From assembly GCF_028548475.1 (NCBI RefSeq), contig NZ_JAQQLE010000007.1:1-64000 (forward strand): a stretch of 64,000 bases of DNA, read 5' to 3'. The DNA is from Vogesella margarita. Lineage in GTDB: Bacteria; Pseudomonadota; Gammaproteobacteria; Burkholderiales; Chromobacteriaceae. Shown here in pieces: positions 30,014 through 42,396 of the stretch; position 1 is the first letter of the stretch; each line of letters opens with the position of its first letter. Under the pieces are notes generated by a model. That model saw nothing but the letters and a program-made list of their open reading frames with translations, was not told the origin of the DNA and made no database searches. The translations under genes were made by a program, and so were the position numbers.

Positions 30014-31714
30014 TTATTCGTTGCCGCCGGACAGTTTAGCCTTGAGCAGGGCGCCCAGGCTGGTAGTACCGGCAGACACGTTCGCGCTGGCATCAGCAGA
30101 GATCGCGCCCAGAGCGGCTTTCTCTTCCTGCATGTCTTTCGCCTTGATCGACAGGCTGATGGAGCGGGCCTTGCGGTCAACAGCGATGATCACGGTTTCA
30201 ACTTCGTCACCCTCTTTAACGTGGGTGCGGATGTCTTCAACGCGGTCACGCGACACTTCGGAAGCACGCAGGTAACCTTCAACGTCGTTATCCAGCTGGA
30301 TCACGGCGCCTTTGGCGTCAGCAGACTTCACCACGCCCTTAACCAGCGCGCCCTTGTCGTTCATGGCAACGTAGTTGTTGAACGGATCGCCTTCCAGCTG
30401 CTTGATGCCGAGGGAGATGCGCTCTTTCTCAACGTCGATGGACATAACCACGGCTTCAACTTCGTCGCCCTTCTTGAAGCGGCGAACGGCTTCTTCGCCG
30501 GTCTCGTTCCAGGACAGGTCGGACAGGTGAACCAGGCCGTCGATGCCGCCTGGCAGACCAACGAACACGCCGAAGTCGGTGATCGACTTGATGGCGCCCT
30601 TGATCTTGTCACCCTTCTTGAAGTCGTCAGCGAAGGCGTTCCATGGGTTGGCCTGGCACTGCTTCATGCCCAGGCTGATACGACGACGGTCTTCGTCGAT
30701 CTCGAGGATCATGACTTCAACTTCGTCGCCCACCTGAACTACCTTGGATGGGTGTACGTTCTTGTTGGTCCAGTCCATTTCGGACACGTGAACCAGACCT
30801 TCGATACCCTGTTCGATTTCGACAAAGCCACCGTAGTCGGTCAGGTTGGTTACCTTGCCGAACAGGCGGGTGCCGGCAGGGTAACGGCGGGACAGGCCCA
30901 CCCACGGATCTTCGCCCAGCTGCTTGAGACCCAGCGAAACGCGGTTCTTGTCTTGGTCGAACTTGAGAACCTTGGCTTCCACTTCGTCACCAACGGCCAG
31001 AACTTCGGACGGGTGCTTCACACGGCGCCATGCCAGGTCGGTGATATGCAGCAGACCATCGATACCGCCCAGGTCAACGAACGCACCGTAGTCGGTGATG
31101 TTCTTGACGATACCTTTAACCACCAGGCCTTCACGCAGGGTTTCCAGCAGTGCCTTGCGCTCTTCGCCCAGGGTTTCTTCCAGAACCGCACGACGCGAAA
31201 CAACCACGTTGTTGCGCTTGCGATCCAGCTTGATAACCTTGAACTCAACTTCCTTACCTTCGTAAGGAGTGGTGTCTTTCACCGGACGTACATCTACCAG
31301 CGAACCCGGCAGGAAGGCGCGGATGCCGTTAACCATAACGGTCAGACCACCCTTGACTTTACCGCTGATCACGCCAGACAGGATCTTGCCAGCTTCCAGA
31401 GCCTCTTCCAGGTCAATCCACGCAGCCAGACGCTTGGCTTTTTCGCGGGACAGCTTGGTTTCGCCAAAGCCGTTTTCCAGGGAGTCGATGGCAACAGTGA
31501 CGAAATCGCCAATTGCTACTTCAACCTGGCCATTGTCACCCTTGAATTCTTCAACAGGGATCAGGGACTCGGACTTCAGACCGGCGTTAACGGTAACGAA
31601 GTTGGAGTCGATGGACACGACTTCAGCAGTGATTACTTCACCGGCGCGCATTTCTTGCAGAGCCAGGCTCTCTTCAAACAGGGCGGCGAAGCTATCCATT
31701 ACGAGGTTAGTCAT
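30014..31714 (-). CDS. rpsA: 30S ribosomal protein S1
   Basis: 566 residues, six S1 RNA-binding repeats (for example [23 protein letters not shown] and [22 protein letters not shown]). Needed for initiation on structured mRNAs. The ATG at 31714 (MTNLVMDSF) has AAGAG 8 bases upstream. The alternative ATG at 31699 ([11 protein letters not shown]) corresponds more closely to the E. coli N-terminus but lacks a ribosome-binding site. Confidence 0.96.
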   Translation of the reverse strand: MTNLVMDSFAALFEESLALQEMRAGEVITAEVVSIDSNFVTVNAGLKSESLIPVEEFKGDNGQVEVAIGDFVTVAIDSLENGFGETKLSREKAKRLAAWIDLEEALEAGKILSGVISGKVKGGLTVMVNGIRAFLPGSLVDVRPVKDTTPYEGKEVEFKVIKLDRKRNNVVVSRRAVLEETLGEERKALLETLREGLVVKGIVKNITDYGAFVDLGGIDGLLHITDLAWRRVKHPSEVLAVGDEVEAKVLKFDQDKNRVSLGLKQLGEDPWVGLSRRYPAGTRLFGKVTNLTDYGGFVEIEQGIEGLVHVSEMDWTNKNVHPSKVVQVGDEVEVMILEIDEDRRRISLGMKQCQANPWNAFADDFKKGDKIKGAIKSITDFGVFVGLPGGIDGLVHLSDLSWNETGEEAVRRFKKGDEVEAVVMSIDVEKERISLGIKQLEGDPFNNYVAMNDKGALVKGVVKSADAKGAVIQLDNDVEGYLRASEVSRDRVEDIRTHVKEGDEVETVIIAVDRKARSISLSIKAKDMQEEKAALGAISADASANVSAGTTSLGALLKAKLSGGNE

Positions 31715-31821
31715 CAGATTTACTCTTGTTGCATGCCTTGCGTCACGCGGGGTTAGGTTTGAGGGCTGCCGGTGCAAGGAAACCGAAGCAGCGTGCTACA
31801 AAAATGAACAACCGGGCGCCT

Positions 31822-32481
31822 TTATCGTTCGCGAAACCACTGCAGCACCTGATTGACCGCCTGGTCAATGGTCAGGGCGGAGGTATCCAGCAAACGGGCA
31901 TCCGGTTCTTGTCTCAACGGGGCAACGCTCCGTGCCGCGTCGCGCGCGTCACGATCACAAATATCCTGCTGAATCTGAAGGAGATTAGCAGATTCCCCTT
32001 TTGCGATCAACTGCTTATAGCGCCGCGCGGCACGTTCCTCGGCGCTGGCGGTCAGGAAAACCTTGAGCTCGGCGCGCGGGAACACCACCGAGCCCATGTC
32101 TCGGCCGTCGGCCACCAGTCCCGGTGTCTGCTGATAGGCACGCTGGCGCTCAAGCAGCGCGGCACGCACGCTGGGCAGCGCGGCGATGCGGGAGGCGCCC
32201 ATGCCGATATCCTCGGCGCGGATCGCGGCGCTGACGTCGTGGCCATCCAGCCACACCTTGTCGTCGTGGAAGGCCGCCGGCAGCTGTGCGGCCAACCTGG
32301 CGACCTGGTTTTCGTCCTCCCAGCTCACCCCCTCGCGCAGCGCGTACAGCGCGGCCAGGCGGTACAGCGCGCCGGAATCGAGATAATGGAAACCCAGTTC
32401 GCGGGCAACGAGCGCCGCCACGGTGCCCTTGCCGGACGCGGACGGGCCATCGATGGTAATAACGGATCGGAGCATGGGCAT
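31822..32481 (-). CDS. cmk: Cytidylate kinase
   Basis: 219 residues. Phosphorylates CMP/dCMP. P-loop GPSASGKGT (about residues 12-20), [11 protein letters not shown], and the NMPbind and lid regions typical of the long bacterial Cmk. Upstream of rpsA as in most proteobacteria. aroA, which is often co-directional with cmk in this neighbourhood, is divergent here. Confidence 0.95.
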   Translation of the reverse strand: MPMLRSVITIDGPSASGKGTVAALVARELGFHYLDSGALYRLAALYALREGVSWEDENQVARLAAQLPAAFHDDKVWLDGHDVSAAIRAEDIGMGASRIAALPSVRAALLERQRAYQQTPGLVADGRDMGSVVFPRAELKVFLTASAEERAARRYKQLIAKGESANLLQIQQDICDRDARDAARSVAPLRQEPDARLLDTSALTIDQAVNQVLQWFRER

Positions 32482-32669
32482 GACAGAAAAGCCTGACTGA
32501 AAAACCGGTTATTGTAACGCAGCCGCCGCCACAGCGGATGTTTGCGCGGCAATGCACAATAACGGTACAGTCGGTACAGAGATCATCCGATGCCGGCGCG
32601 CCCCGCGCGCGACCGGCGCAGACCGCGGCCCCTACCGCCCCCCGAACAGAATCAACGAACAAGAGCACC

Positions 32670-33962
32670 ATGGAACAACTGACGCTGCACCCGATTCCCC
32701 GCCTCGCCGGCACGGTAAAACTGCCCGGCTCCAAAAGCATCTCCAACCGCACCCTGCTGCTGGCCGCGCTGGCCGACGGCCCGACCCTGGTGCGCGAGCT
32801 GCTGGATTCCGACGACATCCGCCGCATGCTGGAAGCGCTGGCCACGCTGGGCGTGAGCGTCCAGCAGCAAGGCAACAGCCGCGACTTCCTGGTGCACGGC
32901 ACCGGCGGCATGTTTGCGGTCAAGGAAGCCGACCTGTTCCTCGGCAACGCCGGCACCGCCTTCCGCCCGCTGACCGCAGCGCTGGCGCTGATGCAGGGCC
33001 ACTACCACCTGCACGGCGTGGCGCGCATGCACGAGCGCCCGATCGGCGACCTGGTCGATGCGCTGCGCGTGGCCGGAGCCGATATCGCCTACCTCGGCAA
33101 CGACGGCTACCCGCCGCTGCAGATCAAGCCGGCCGGCGTCAACAGCGGCAAGGTCATTCCGGTGAAGGGCAACGTCTCCAGCCAGTTCCTCACCGCGCTC
33201 TTGATGGCACTGCCGCTGACCGGCGAGGCAGTCACCATCGAGGTGGTCGGCGAGCTGATCTCCAAGCCCTATATCGAGATCACCCTCAACCTGATGGCGC
33301 GCTTCGGTGTGCCGGTGCAGCGTGACGGCTGGCAGCGCTTCAGCATCGCCGGCGGCCAGCGCTACCGCTCGCCGGGCGAGATCCACGTCGAGGGCGATGC
33401 CTCCAGCGCCTCCTACTTCCTGGCGGCCGGCGCGCTGGCCGGTGGCCCGGTACGGGTGGAAGGGGTTGGCCTCAGCAGCATCCAGGGCGACGTGAAATTC
33501 GCCGACGCGCTGGCGCTGATGGGGGCCGAGATCAGCATCGGCGACAACTGGATCGAGGCGCGCGCGCCGGCCGGCGGCCTGCAGGCGATCGACGTCGACC
33601 TCAACCACATTCCGGACGCGGCGATGACCATCGCGGTGGCGGCGCTGGCCGCCAACGGCACCACCACCATCCGCAACGTGGAAAGCTGGCGCGTGAAGGA
33701 AACCGACCGCCTGGCGGCGATGGCCACCGAACTGCGCAAGGTTGGCGCCACGGTGGTGGAGACGCAGGACAGCATCAGCGTCACCCCGCCGGCAACGCTG
33801 ACGCCCAATGCCGAGATCGACACCTACGACGACCACCGCATGGCGATGTGCTTCTCGCTGGTAGCGCTGCTGGGCACGCCGGTGGTGATCAACGACCCCA
33901 AGTGCGTAGCCAAGACCTTCCCGGACTACTTCGAGGTGCTGGGCAAGCTGACGGCCAACTGA
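32670..33962 (+). CDS. aroA: 5-enolpyruvylshikimate-3-phosphate synthase
   Basis: 430 residues. Shikimate pathway step joining shikimate-3-phosphate and PEP. Motifs: [17 protein letters not shown] (18-34), [17 protein letters not shown] and the C-terminal [13 protein letters not shown]. The ATG at 32670 is used. An upstream extension ([10 protein letters not shown]...) has no family similarity. The [11 protein letters not shown] motif places it in the class I type. Confidence 0.96.
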   Translation: MEQLTLHPIPRLAGTVKLPGSKSISNRTLLLAALADGPTLVRELLDSDDIRRMLEALATLGVSVQQQGNSRDFLVHGTGGMFAVKEADLFLGNAGTAFRPLTAALALMQGHYHLHGVARMHERPIGDLVDALRVAGADIAYLGNDGYPPLQIKPAGVNSGKVIPVKGNVSSQFLTALLMALPLTGEAVTIEVVGELISKPYIEITLNLMARFGVPVQRDGWQRFSIAGGQRYRSPGEIHVEGDASSASYFLAAGALAGGPVRVEGVGLSSIQGDVKFADALALMGAEISIGDNWIEARAPAGGLQAIDVDLNHIPDAAMTIAVAALAANGTTTIRNVESWRVKETDRLAAMATELRKVGATVVETQDSISVTPPATLTPNAEIDTYDDHRMAMCFSLVALLGTPVVINDPKCVAKTFPDYFEVLGKLTAN

Positions 33963-33987
33963 TCGCCCCCCCCCCTGCCCCGACAAG

Positions 33988-34012
33988 GCCGCTGCCATGC
34001 AGCGGCTTTTTT
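33988..34012 (+). terminator. Terminator behind aroA
   Basis: GCCGCTGC/GCAGCGGC stem with a 3-base loop followed by six T, 25 bases after the aroA stop. Confidence 0.9.
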
Positions 34013-34083
34013 CATGCCATCGACTTGCCAGCCGCCACGCAAGAACACAAAATATTGCGTTTCAAAACCACATCAAACACAAG

Positions 34084-34503
34084 ATGAGCAATCCATTCGC
34101 TCTGCGCCGCGATTTCATGCAGCGCTTCGACATGAACCTCCCCGCCCAGCCGCAGTATCACGCCGAAGCGCTGAGCATGTGGCAAACCATGTTGCAGGAG
34201 GAATGGCAGGAATTCATGACCGCGCTGCAGGACTACCGACAGCTGCCGCAGGCGGACGCAGCCGGGCAGACGCGGCTACGCGCCGAGCTGGCGGCCGAGG
34301 GCGTCGACGTGTTGAACGTGCTGATCGGCCTGCTGCTGTCGCAAGGCCTGCCGCTGGAAGAGATGTTCGCGGCCATCCATGCGGCCAACCTCGCCAAGTG
34401 CGTGGACGGCAAGGTCGTGCGCCGTGAAGACGGCAAGATACTGAAACCGGAAGGCTGGCAGCCGGCGGATAAGGAGGGGGTGATTCGCGCCAGTGGCGGT
34501 TAA
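34084..34503 (+). CDS. MazG-like / PRA-PH family nucleotide pyrophosphohydrolase
   Basis: 139 residues, all-alpha. MWQTMLQEEWQEFMTAL followed by AAEGVDVLNVLIGLLL gives the EExxE...ExxD-type metal-binding pattern of the MazG/phosphoribosyl-ATP pyrophosphohydrolase superfamily. Substrate is unknown. It is not in a his operon, so a housecleaning NTP pyrophosphatase is more likely than HisE. The ribosome-binding site is weak. Confidence 0.75.
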   Translation: MSNPFALRRDFMQRFDMNLPAQPQYHAEALSMWQTMLQEEWQEFMTALQDYRQLPQADAAGQTRLRAELAAEGVDVLNVLIGLLLSQGLPLEEMFAAIHAANLAKCVDGKVVRREDGKILKPEGWQPADKEGVIRASGG

Positions 34504-34600
34504 GCGCCGCCAGTAACACCCCTGTGTGTTGCACCGTCTTGGCTCAGATGCGCTACGAGGCCTTGCTGCCGGCACGCTCCTCGGCTCAATGGCCGATGCC

Positions 34601-35074
34601 TTAGCGCCTTGCGGCCAACCTGTGCAGCAGCTTGTCCAGCTGCGCGGCGAAGTTGGCGCGGTCGCGCTGGCTGAATGCTGCCGGGCCGCCGGTTTGCACG
34701 CCACTGTCGCGCAGCTCAGTCATGAAGTTGCGCAGCGCCAGCGCCTCGCGGATGGTGGCGTCGCTGTACAGCTCGCCGCGCGGGTTCAGCGCCAGCGCGC
34801 CCTTGGCCACCACCTGCGCCGCCAGCGGAATATCCGCCGTCACCACGATATCACCCGGCTGCGCCTGCTGCGCGATGTGGTTGTCGGCCACATCGAAACC
34901 GGCCGGCACCTGCAGCGCACGGATGTGCGGCGATGGCGGCACGCGCAAGAGCTGGTTGGCGACCAGCACGGTGCGGGTGGCGGTGCGCTCGGCAGCGCGG
35001 AACAGGATGTCCTTGATCACCGCCGGACAGGCGTCGGCGTCGACCCAGATGGTGGTGGCGTGCGGCGCGCTCAT
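34601..35074 (-). CDS. yaiI: UPF0178 family protein YaiI
   Basis: 157 residues. The DUF188/UPF0178 signature is clear: [23 protein letters not shown], then [30 protein letters not shown]. The fold is PIN-like and its role is unknown. Its ATG overlaps the tyrA stop (ATGA), so it is translationally coupled to tyrA. Confidence 0.92.
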   Translation of the reverse strand: MSAPHATTIWVDADACPAVIKDILFRAAERTATRTVLVANQLLRVPPSPHIRALQVPAGFDVADNHIAQQAQPGDIVVTADIPLAAQVVAKGALALNPRGELYSDATIREALALRNFMTELRDSGVQTGGPAAFSQRDRANFAAQLDKLLHRLAARR

Positions 35075-35964
35075 GCATTGCCCCGCAGGAATTTCTGGTG
35101 CCAGCCGTGGCGCGCCTCGCGGGCGCGCTCGAAACGCGCGGTCAGTGCCGCCGCGTCGCCGCTGGCCAGCTCGGCGCGCAGGCTGTCCAGCGCCGCGCGG
35201 TAACCGTCCAGCTCCGCCAGCAGCGCGTCGCGGTTGGCCAGCGCGATGTCGCGCCACATTTCCGGATGGCTGCCGGCGATGCGGGTGAAGTCGCGAAAAC
35301 CGGTGGCGGCGAAATCGAAACAGCGCTCGCCGTCCGGCTTGCCGACGATCATGTCGACGTAGGCGAAAGCCAGCAGGTGCGGCAGGTGGCTGACGGTGGC
35401 AAACACCGCGTCGTGCTCGGCGGCACTCATCTCGTAGACGCGTGCGCCGCAGGCCTGCCACAGCTCGCGCACCAGTCCGGCGGCCGCCGGCGCCGTTTCC
35501 GGCAGCGGCGTGACCACGATGCGGCGGTTGTCGTACAGGCCGTACTGCGCGGCGGCGGCGCCGGACAGGTCGGAGCCGGCAATCGGGTGCGCCGGCACGC
35601 ACTGCGCCAGCTGGGCAGACAGATGCTCGCGCATCAGCGCCACCACGTCGCTCTTGGTGCTGCCGCCGTCGGTGACCACGCAGTGCGCCGGCAGCTGCGG
35701 CGCGATCTCGGCGAACACGCGCGCCATCTGGCCCACCGGCGTCGCCACCAGCACGATGTCGGCGTGGCGCACCGCGTCGACGGCACTGTGGCTGGCCTCG
35801 TCGATCACGCCCAGCTCGACGGCGCGCGCAAGGTTGGCCGCAGAGCGCCCGACCCCGATCACGCGGCCAACCTTGCCGGCACGCTTCAGCGCCAGCGCGA
35901 ACGAGCCACCGATCAGGCCGACGCCGATCACCACCAGGGTCAACTTGCCCTCACCCGCCTGCAT
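35071..35964 (-). CDS. tyrA: Prephenate dehydrogenase
   Basis: 297 residues. NAD(P)-binding GVGLIGGS (about 14-21), GSTKSDVV, and [12 protein letters not shown] with the catalytic His. Converts prephenate to hydroxyphenylpyruvate for tyrosine. Monofunctional: no chorismate mutase or ACT domain. It lies about 1.1 kb from aroA, a remnant of the common tyrA-aroA-cmk-rpsA cluster. Confidence 0.94.
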   Translation of the reverse strand: MQAGEGKLTLVVIGVGLIGGSFALALKRAGKVGRVIGVGRSAANLARAVELGVIDEASHSAVDAVRHADIVLVATPVGQMARVFAEIAPQLPAHCVVTDGGSTKSDVVALMREHLSAQLAQCVPAHPIAGSDLSGAAAAQYGLYDNRRIVVTPLPETAPAAAGLVRELWQACGARVYEMSAAEHDAVFATVSHLPHLLAFAYVDMIVGKPDGERCFDFAATGFRDFTRIAGSHPEMWRDIALANRDALLAELDGYRAALDSLRAELASGDAAALTARFERAREARHGWHQKFLRGNA

Positions 35965-36035
35965 GCTACCGTCCCGTTCTGTCGCTATCGAAGCGGCTAT
36001 CATAACCTTATTTTTGCAGTGCAAAAGGAGTAAAC

Positions 36036-36308
36036 ATGGCCGCCGCGCTTTACGTCTACTACCGCGTGCAGGACAACATTCTGCCAATCCGGCAACAGAT
36101 AGCGTCGCTAATGGCAGAAATAGAAAAAACAACCGGCATCAAGGGCAGATTATTGCAACGCCGCGATGATGCGCAGACCTGGATGGAAGTGTACGAGCCG
36201 GTGGCCGACGCCGACGCGCTGCAGCAGGTGCTGCAAGACGCGCTGGCGACGCGGCCGCTGCTGGCGGCGCTGGCGCGGCACGAGGAGTGGTTCGTGCCGC
36301 TGGGCTGA
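36036..36308 (+). CDS. DUF4936 family protein
   Basis: 90 residues (MAAALYVYYRVQDN...HEEWFVPLG) with a good RBS AAGGAG 7 bases upstream. Small betaproteobacterial family of unknown function that looks like a ferredoxin-fold monomer. Divergent from tyrA. A lone exact dispersed word (36343-36356) lies between it and copA. Confidence 0.8.
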   Translation: MAAALYVYYRVQDNILPIRQQIASLMAEIEKTTGIKGRLLQRRDDAQTWMEVYEPVADADALQQVLQDALATRPLLAALARHEEWFVPLG

Positions 36309-36369
36309 GGAGAAGAACGCAGCCGGATCGCGGGCCGCGCACAAGGTTGGCCGCAACACCCACTACCAG

Positions 36370-38724
<2,355 letters not shown>

Positions 38725-38762
38725 GGCACGGCTCCGGAGATGATCGGTACTTGCTCCATACT

Positions 38763-38779
38763 ATACCCCCATAGGGTAT
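38763..38779 (-). promoter_or_regulatory. CsoR-like operator in the copA promoter
   Basis: ATACCC-N5-GGGTAT, a perfect dyad with a C-rich/G-rich pattern like CsoR/RcnR-family operators. On the minus strand it lies between a -35-like TTGCTT and a -10-like TATAGT/TAGTAT, so a bound repressor would block RNA polymerase. A looser outer repeat (ACTTGCT 38749-38755 and AGCAAGT 38782-38788) surrounds it. The regulator is inferred. Confidence 0.65.
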
Positions 38780-38818
38780 GAAGCAAGTTGCCGACGGCGG
38801 TGATGCTGCGCGCAAAAC

Positions 38819-38853
38819 ATTGCGGCCAACCTTGAAGCAAGGTTGGCCGCAAT
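38819..38853 (-). terminator. Inverted pair of the dispersed word behind the diguanylate cyclase
   Basis: Perfect 15-base arms (38819-38833 and 38839-38853), each an exact copy of the 14-mer plus one base, with a 5-base loop. It lies 34 bases after the stop of the GGDEF gene. The hairpin is strong but no T run follows, so it may be a Rho-assisted or partial terminator. Confidence 0.65.
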
Positions 38854-38887
38854 GCGACGACAGACGCGGACATGCCGCCGCGGACGA

Positions 38888-40120
38888 TCAGCCCATCACC
38901 CGGTTACGCCCGCCCTGCTTCGCCAGGTACAGCTGGGTGTCGGCGCGGTTGAGCAGGCTCTCCACGTCCTCGCCGCTCTGGAACGCGGCCACCCCCAGGC
39001 TGGCGGTGATCTGCACCGTGCGCCCGTCGGCGAGAATCACCGAGGTGCTGATCGCCGCGCGCAGTCGCTCCGCGGTCACCAGCGCCGCGGCAAGGTCGGT
39101 CTCCGGCAGCACGATGACGAACTCCTCGCCGCCGAAGCGCACCACCCAGTCGATGTCCTGCCGCAGCTGGCTGCTGATGCGCTGCGCGATGGCGCGCAGC
39201 ACCTCGTCGCCGGCGAGATGGCCGAAGCGGTCGTTGACCGGCTTGAAGTGGTCGGCGTCGCAGAACACCACCGCCAGCGGCCGCCGGTAGCGCTGCGCGC
39301 GCTCCAGCTCCGACGGCAGGCGCTCGCTGAGCAGCGCGCGGTTGTAGCAGCCGGTCAGCCCGTCGCGGATCGACAGCTCGCGGATGTCGCTGAGCGCGGC
39401 GTCCAGCTGCCGGGTGCGCTCCTCCACCTGCTGGTCCAGGGTGTCGATGTGGCGGCTGATCGCCGCCTGCAGCGTGGCGAAGCCGTGCGCCACCAGGTCG
39501 ATCTCGTCGTGATGCGGCCGCGCCGGGCGCGACAGCTGCAGCGGCGCGGTCAGCGACGACGGCGCCAGCCGGCTGGCGAAATCGGCCATGCCGCGCAGCG
39601 GGCGCTCCACCTCGCGGCGCAGCACGTAGGCGACCAGGCTGCAGATCAGCAGCGTCAGCAGCAGGTAGCCGATGAAGACGGCGAGCAGCGCCTGCGTCAG
39701 CGCCTGGTACAGCAGCGCCGGCTGCACCGCGATCAGCAGCGTGCCCAGCGGCTCGCCACGGTTGTTCGGCGGCGGGATCTCGAAACGGCGCAAGGGTTGC
39801 GCCCGCAACAGCGCGGCGTCGCCGGCTTCGAACACCTGGCCGGTGGCGACATTCAGCCGCGCGTAGCCGATCTCCGGCTTGGCGACGATGGTTTCCACCT
39901 GACGGCGCACCGCCTCGGTCTCGATGTCCCAGATCCCCACCGACAGCATCGGCAGGTTGCTGCTGACGATGTCCTGCAGCGTGGCCTCGAAGCGCTGCTG
40001 CACCTGGCGGTAGGTCAGCACGCCCTGCACCACGCTGAGCAGCAGCGCGCAGGCGGTCGCCAGCAGCACGATGCGGCGGATCAGCACATGGGCGAGCGGT
40101 CGGTAGTTGGCGGTTTTCAT
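38888..40120 (-). CDS. Membrane diguanylate cyclase with periplasmic sensor
   Basis: 410 residues. Membrane span (about 17-36), periplasmic sensor (about 37-135), a second span (about 138-162), a HAMP-like linker and a GGDEF domain with an intact GGEEF active site (RFGGEEFVIVLPETD). The usual RxxD feedback-inhibition site before GGEEF is absent (QDID in its place), suggesting weak product inhibition. The gene starts 12 bases after the periplasmic binding protein gene, so the two are one operon; the pair probably turns ligand binding into c-di-GMP. Confidence 0.9.
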   Translation of the reverse strand: MKTANYRPLAHVLIRRIVLLATACALLLSVVQGVLTYRQVQQRFEATLQDIVSSNLPMLSVGIWDIETEAVRRQVETIVAKPEIGYARLNVATGQVFEAGDAALLRAQPLRRFEIPPPNNRGEPLGTLLIAVQPALLYQALTQALLAVFIGYLLLTLLICSLVAYVLRREVERPLRGMADFASRLAPSSLTAPLQLSRPARPHHDEIDLVAHGFATLQAAISRHIDTLDQQVEERTRQLDAALSDIRELSIRDGLTGCYNRALLSERLPSELERAQRYRRPLAVVFCDADHFKPVNDRFGHLAGDEVLRAIAQRISSQLRQDIDWVVRFGGEEFVIVLPETDLAAALVTAERLRAAISTSVILADGRTVQITASLGVAAFQSGEDVESLLNRADTQLYLAKQGGRNRVMG

Positions 40121-40132
40121 GCTGGTTTTTAC

Positions 40133-41221
40133 TTACAGCAACTGGCGGAAATCGAAGTTGTAACGGCGCAAGCGCGGGTTGTGCTGCTTGCTGTAACGGC
40201 GGAAATCGACACGGCTGAAATCCAGCTTGCCGTAGTGCTGCATGAAGCGCGCCGCGCTGCGGTCGTCGAACAGGGTGAACATCGGCCGCACCAGCTCCAG
40301 TCCTTCGTCGGCAAAGTCGTGCCCATGATGGAAATCATAGAGCACCACCAGCGACCAGGCACCGGCAATGAAGTGGCCGCCGGCCAGCGCGCTGAGGCTG
40401 TCGTCGCGCAGTGCCGCCATCGCCTGCGCCGAGGTATTGATGCCGCTGAAGAAGGCATCCTTGCCCGGCGTGCCGCCACGACGGCGCCAGGCGTCCATCG
40501 CGCCAAAGGCCATCAGGTCGTTGCCGGCCCACAGCAGTCGCGCCTGCGGATAGCGCCGGAACAGCCAATCGCCCTGCTCCTGCGCCCGTTGCTGGCTCCA
40601 GCCGGCGTGGACCTCCTGCAGCAGCACCACGTCGCCGGCTTCGCTCACCGCGCGGCGCAGGCCTTCGCTGCGCCGCAGCGAGCTGGGCGTGGAACGGTCA
40701 CCGCCGATGGCCAGCAGCGGCAGCTTGCCATTGATACGCGGCAGGCCGGCACGGCGCCCGCGCTCGATCAGCGCGCGCGCGGTGAGATAGCCGGCGTCCT
40801 CGGCGCGCGGCTCCAGCGAGCCGAGCCAGTGGCGGAAGTTCATGCGCGGCAGGCCGATCGCCGGCTGGCCCGGCTGGTCGTCGCGGCCACTGAAGGCCAT
40901 GAAACTGCAGATGCCGGCGGCCTCGAACAGGCGCAATAGCTCCGGCGCGGTGCCGTAGTCGTTGCTGAACACCACGTAATCCGGCCGCTGCGCCGCCGGC
41001 TGCGCGATGATCTGCTGCGCCAGCGCCAGCACGCGCGGATGCTCGCGCTCGGCATACAACACCTGCAACCGGATGCCGAGATCGTCGGCCGCCGCCTGCA
41101 TCGCCCGCGTCGCGGTCAGCCAGAACACCTCGTCGTGCTTGCCCGGATTGATGAAGGTCACCGACAGCGCCATCGCGGGCAGGCTGAAGCAACACAGTAG
41201 CAGGGCAAGCATTCGGCGCAT
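40133..41221 (-). CDS. Periplasmic substrate-binding protein paired with the diguanylate cyclase
   Basis: 362 residues. Signal peptide (MRRMLALLLCCFSLPAMA) and a type I periplasmic-binding (LuxP/ribose-binding-like) fold: SVTFINPGKHDEVFW, DYVVFSNDYGTAPELL, LLWAGNDLMAFGAMD. No permease or ATPase genes are near it, and its only operon partner is the diguanylate cyclase, so a sensory rather than transport role is inferred. The start at 41221 is chosen for the signal peptide; the upstream frame is not signal-like. Ligand unknown. Confidence 0.82.
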   Translation of the reverse strand: MRRMLALLLCCFSLPAMALSVTFINPGKHDEVFWLTATRAMQAAADDLGIRLQVLYAEREHPRVLALAQQIIAQPAAQRPDYVVFSNDYGTAPELLRLFEAAGICSFMAFSGRDDQPGQPAIGLPRMNFRHWLGSLEPRAEDAGYLTARALIERGRRAGLPRINGKLPLLAIGGDRSTPSSLRRSEGLRRAVSEAGDVVLLQEVHAGWSQQRAQEQGDWLFRRYPQARLLWAGNDLMAFGAMDAWRRRGGTPGKDAFFSGINTSAQAMAALRDDSLSALAGGHFIAGAWSLVVLYDFHHGHDFADEGLELVRPMFTLFDDRSAARFMQHYGKLDFSRVDFRRYSKQHNPRLRRYNFDFRQLL

Positions 41222-41394
41222 GGGGCGGACCTGTGGCGGGACGATGGCGATTGCATTGCCGCCCCGCGACGGCGCGAAGGCGTTAATGCCGGCAAACCAT
41301 CGATTATCGCGCGCGCGACGGCCAGCGCCAACCCTGCTGCAGGAAGGGTTGCCGCCGGCATCGCCCCCGCCTGCGGCCAACCTTGCGCGCTGCG

Positions 41395-42303
41395 TCAGTC
41401 TAGCAAGGCCGTCACCTCCGCCAACGCGGGCACATTGGCGCCGGCGAGGCGGCAGGCGGCGCTGCCGCTGGCCACCGCCTGCTGCAGGTGCTGTTGCGCC
41501 GTCGCCTGCGGCCGGGTGATCAGGCTGTACAGCAGTCCGGCCATGCTGGCATCACCGGCGCCCACGGTATCGACCACCCGCAGCGAGGGCGGCACGCAAC
41601 GGGCCAGGCAGACGCCGCCCTGCCACAGCTCGGCCCCTGCCGCGCCCCGGGTCAGCATAATCAGCGCCTGCGGCTGCCACTCTTGCAGCGTGGCCAGCGC
41701 CGCCGTCACGTCGTGGTGACGGAACAGCCCGTGCAGATCCTCATCCGATACCTTGATCACGTCGGCCAGTCCGGTCATGCCCCGCAACATCGGGTCGTAG
41801 CGCTCGTCCATCAGCACCCGGAAATTCGGGTCGTAGCACAGGCGCACGCCCTGCCGTTTCAGCGCTTGCGCCACCTGCAGCAGCCGCCCGGCCAGCGGCG
41901 GCCGCGCCAGGCTGATACCGCCGAACAGCGCCCACTGCGCGTGTTGCGGCCAACCTTGCGGCAGCAAAGTCGGATCGAAGTACAAGTCGGCGCTGTCGTC
42001 GCCGACAAAAAAGTAGCGCGGCGGCTGCGTGCCGTACACCATCGCCAGCAGCGGCGACTGGTCGTACTGCTGCAAGAAGCGCAGGTCCAGGCCGGCGTCG
42101 CGGCTGGCCGCGAGGAGGCGCTCGCCAAAGCAGTCGCGGCTGACCGCACCGGCAAAGGCACTGCCCACGCCCCACTGCGCCATGATGCGCGCCACATTCC
42201 ACGGCGCCCCGCCGCAGCGCTCCAGCCAGCGGCCAGCGCCATCGTCGATCAGGTCGGTCAGCGCCTCGCCCAGCGCGACCAGTTGCGGCCATTCCGTCTT
42301 CAT
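41395..42303 (-). CDS. PfkB-family fructokinase-like sugar kinase
   Basis: 302 residues of the ribokinase/PfkB family. N-terminal VALGEALTDLIDDG, GGAPWNVARIMAQWG, YDPNFRVLM, and the catalytic DTVGAGDASMAG. Similar in layout to bacterial fructokinases. Next to the porin and alpha-glucoside cluster it would phosphorylate the fructose released from sucrose-like substrates; that substrate is inferred. RBS AAGGA lies upstream; a GGCCGG/CCGGCC hairpin (42319-42338) sits in the leader. Confidence 0.82.
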   Translation of the reverse strand: MKTEWPQLVALGEALTDLIDDGAGRWLERCGGAPWNVARIMAQWGVGSAFAGAVSRDCFGERLLAASRDAGLDLRFLQQYDQSPLLAMVYGTQPPRYFFVGDDSADLYFDPTLLPQGWPQHAQWALFGGISLARPPLAGRLLQVAQALKRQGVRLCYDPNFRVLMDERYDPMLRGMTGLADVIKVSDEDLHGLFRHHDVTAALATLQEWQPQALIMLTRGAAGAELWQGGVCLARCVPPSLRVVDTVGAGDASMAGLLYSLITRPQATAQQHLQQAVASGSAACRLAGANVPALAEVTALLD

Positions 42304-42349
42304 CGTGTTGTCCTTCCTGGCCGGACAGGATGCCGGCCGTTGCCAAATG

Positions 42350-42376
42350 AAAAACGCCTGCCACCAACGGCAGGCG
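42350..42376 (-). terminator. Terminator behind the porin
   Basis: CGCCTGCC/GGCAGGCG arms with a 6-base loop followed by TTTTTC on the minus strand. It separates the porin from the fructokinase, possibly with read-through. Confidence 0.85.
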
Positions 42377-42396
42377 CGGTTGCCGCACGGCGTCGC

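Noticed and set aside
34601-35602. 333-codon frame running into yaiI
   Set aside because: The first half is an out-of-frame shadow of tyrA; yaiI starts at 35074 with the ATGA overlap.
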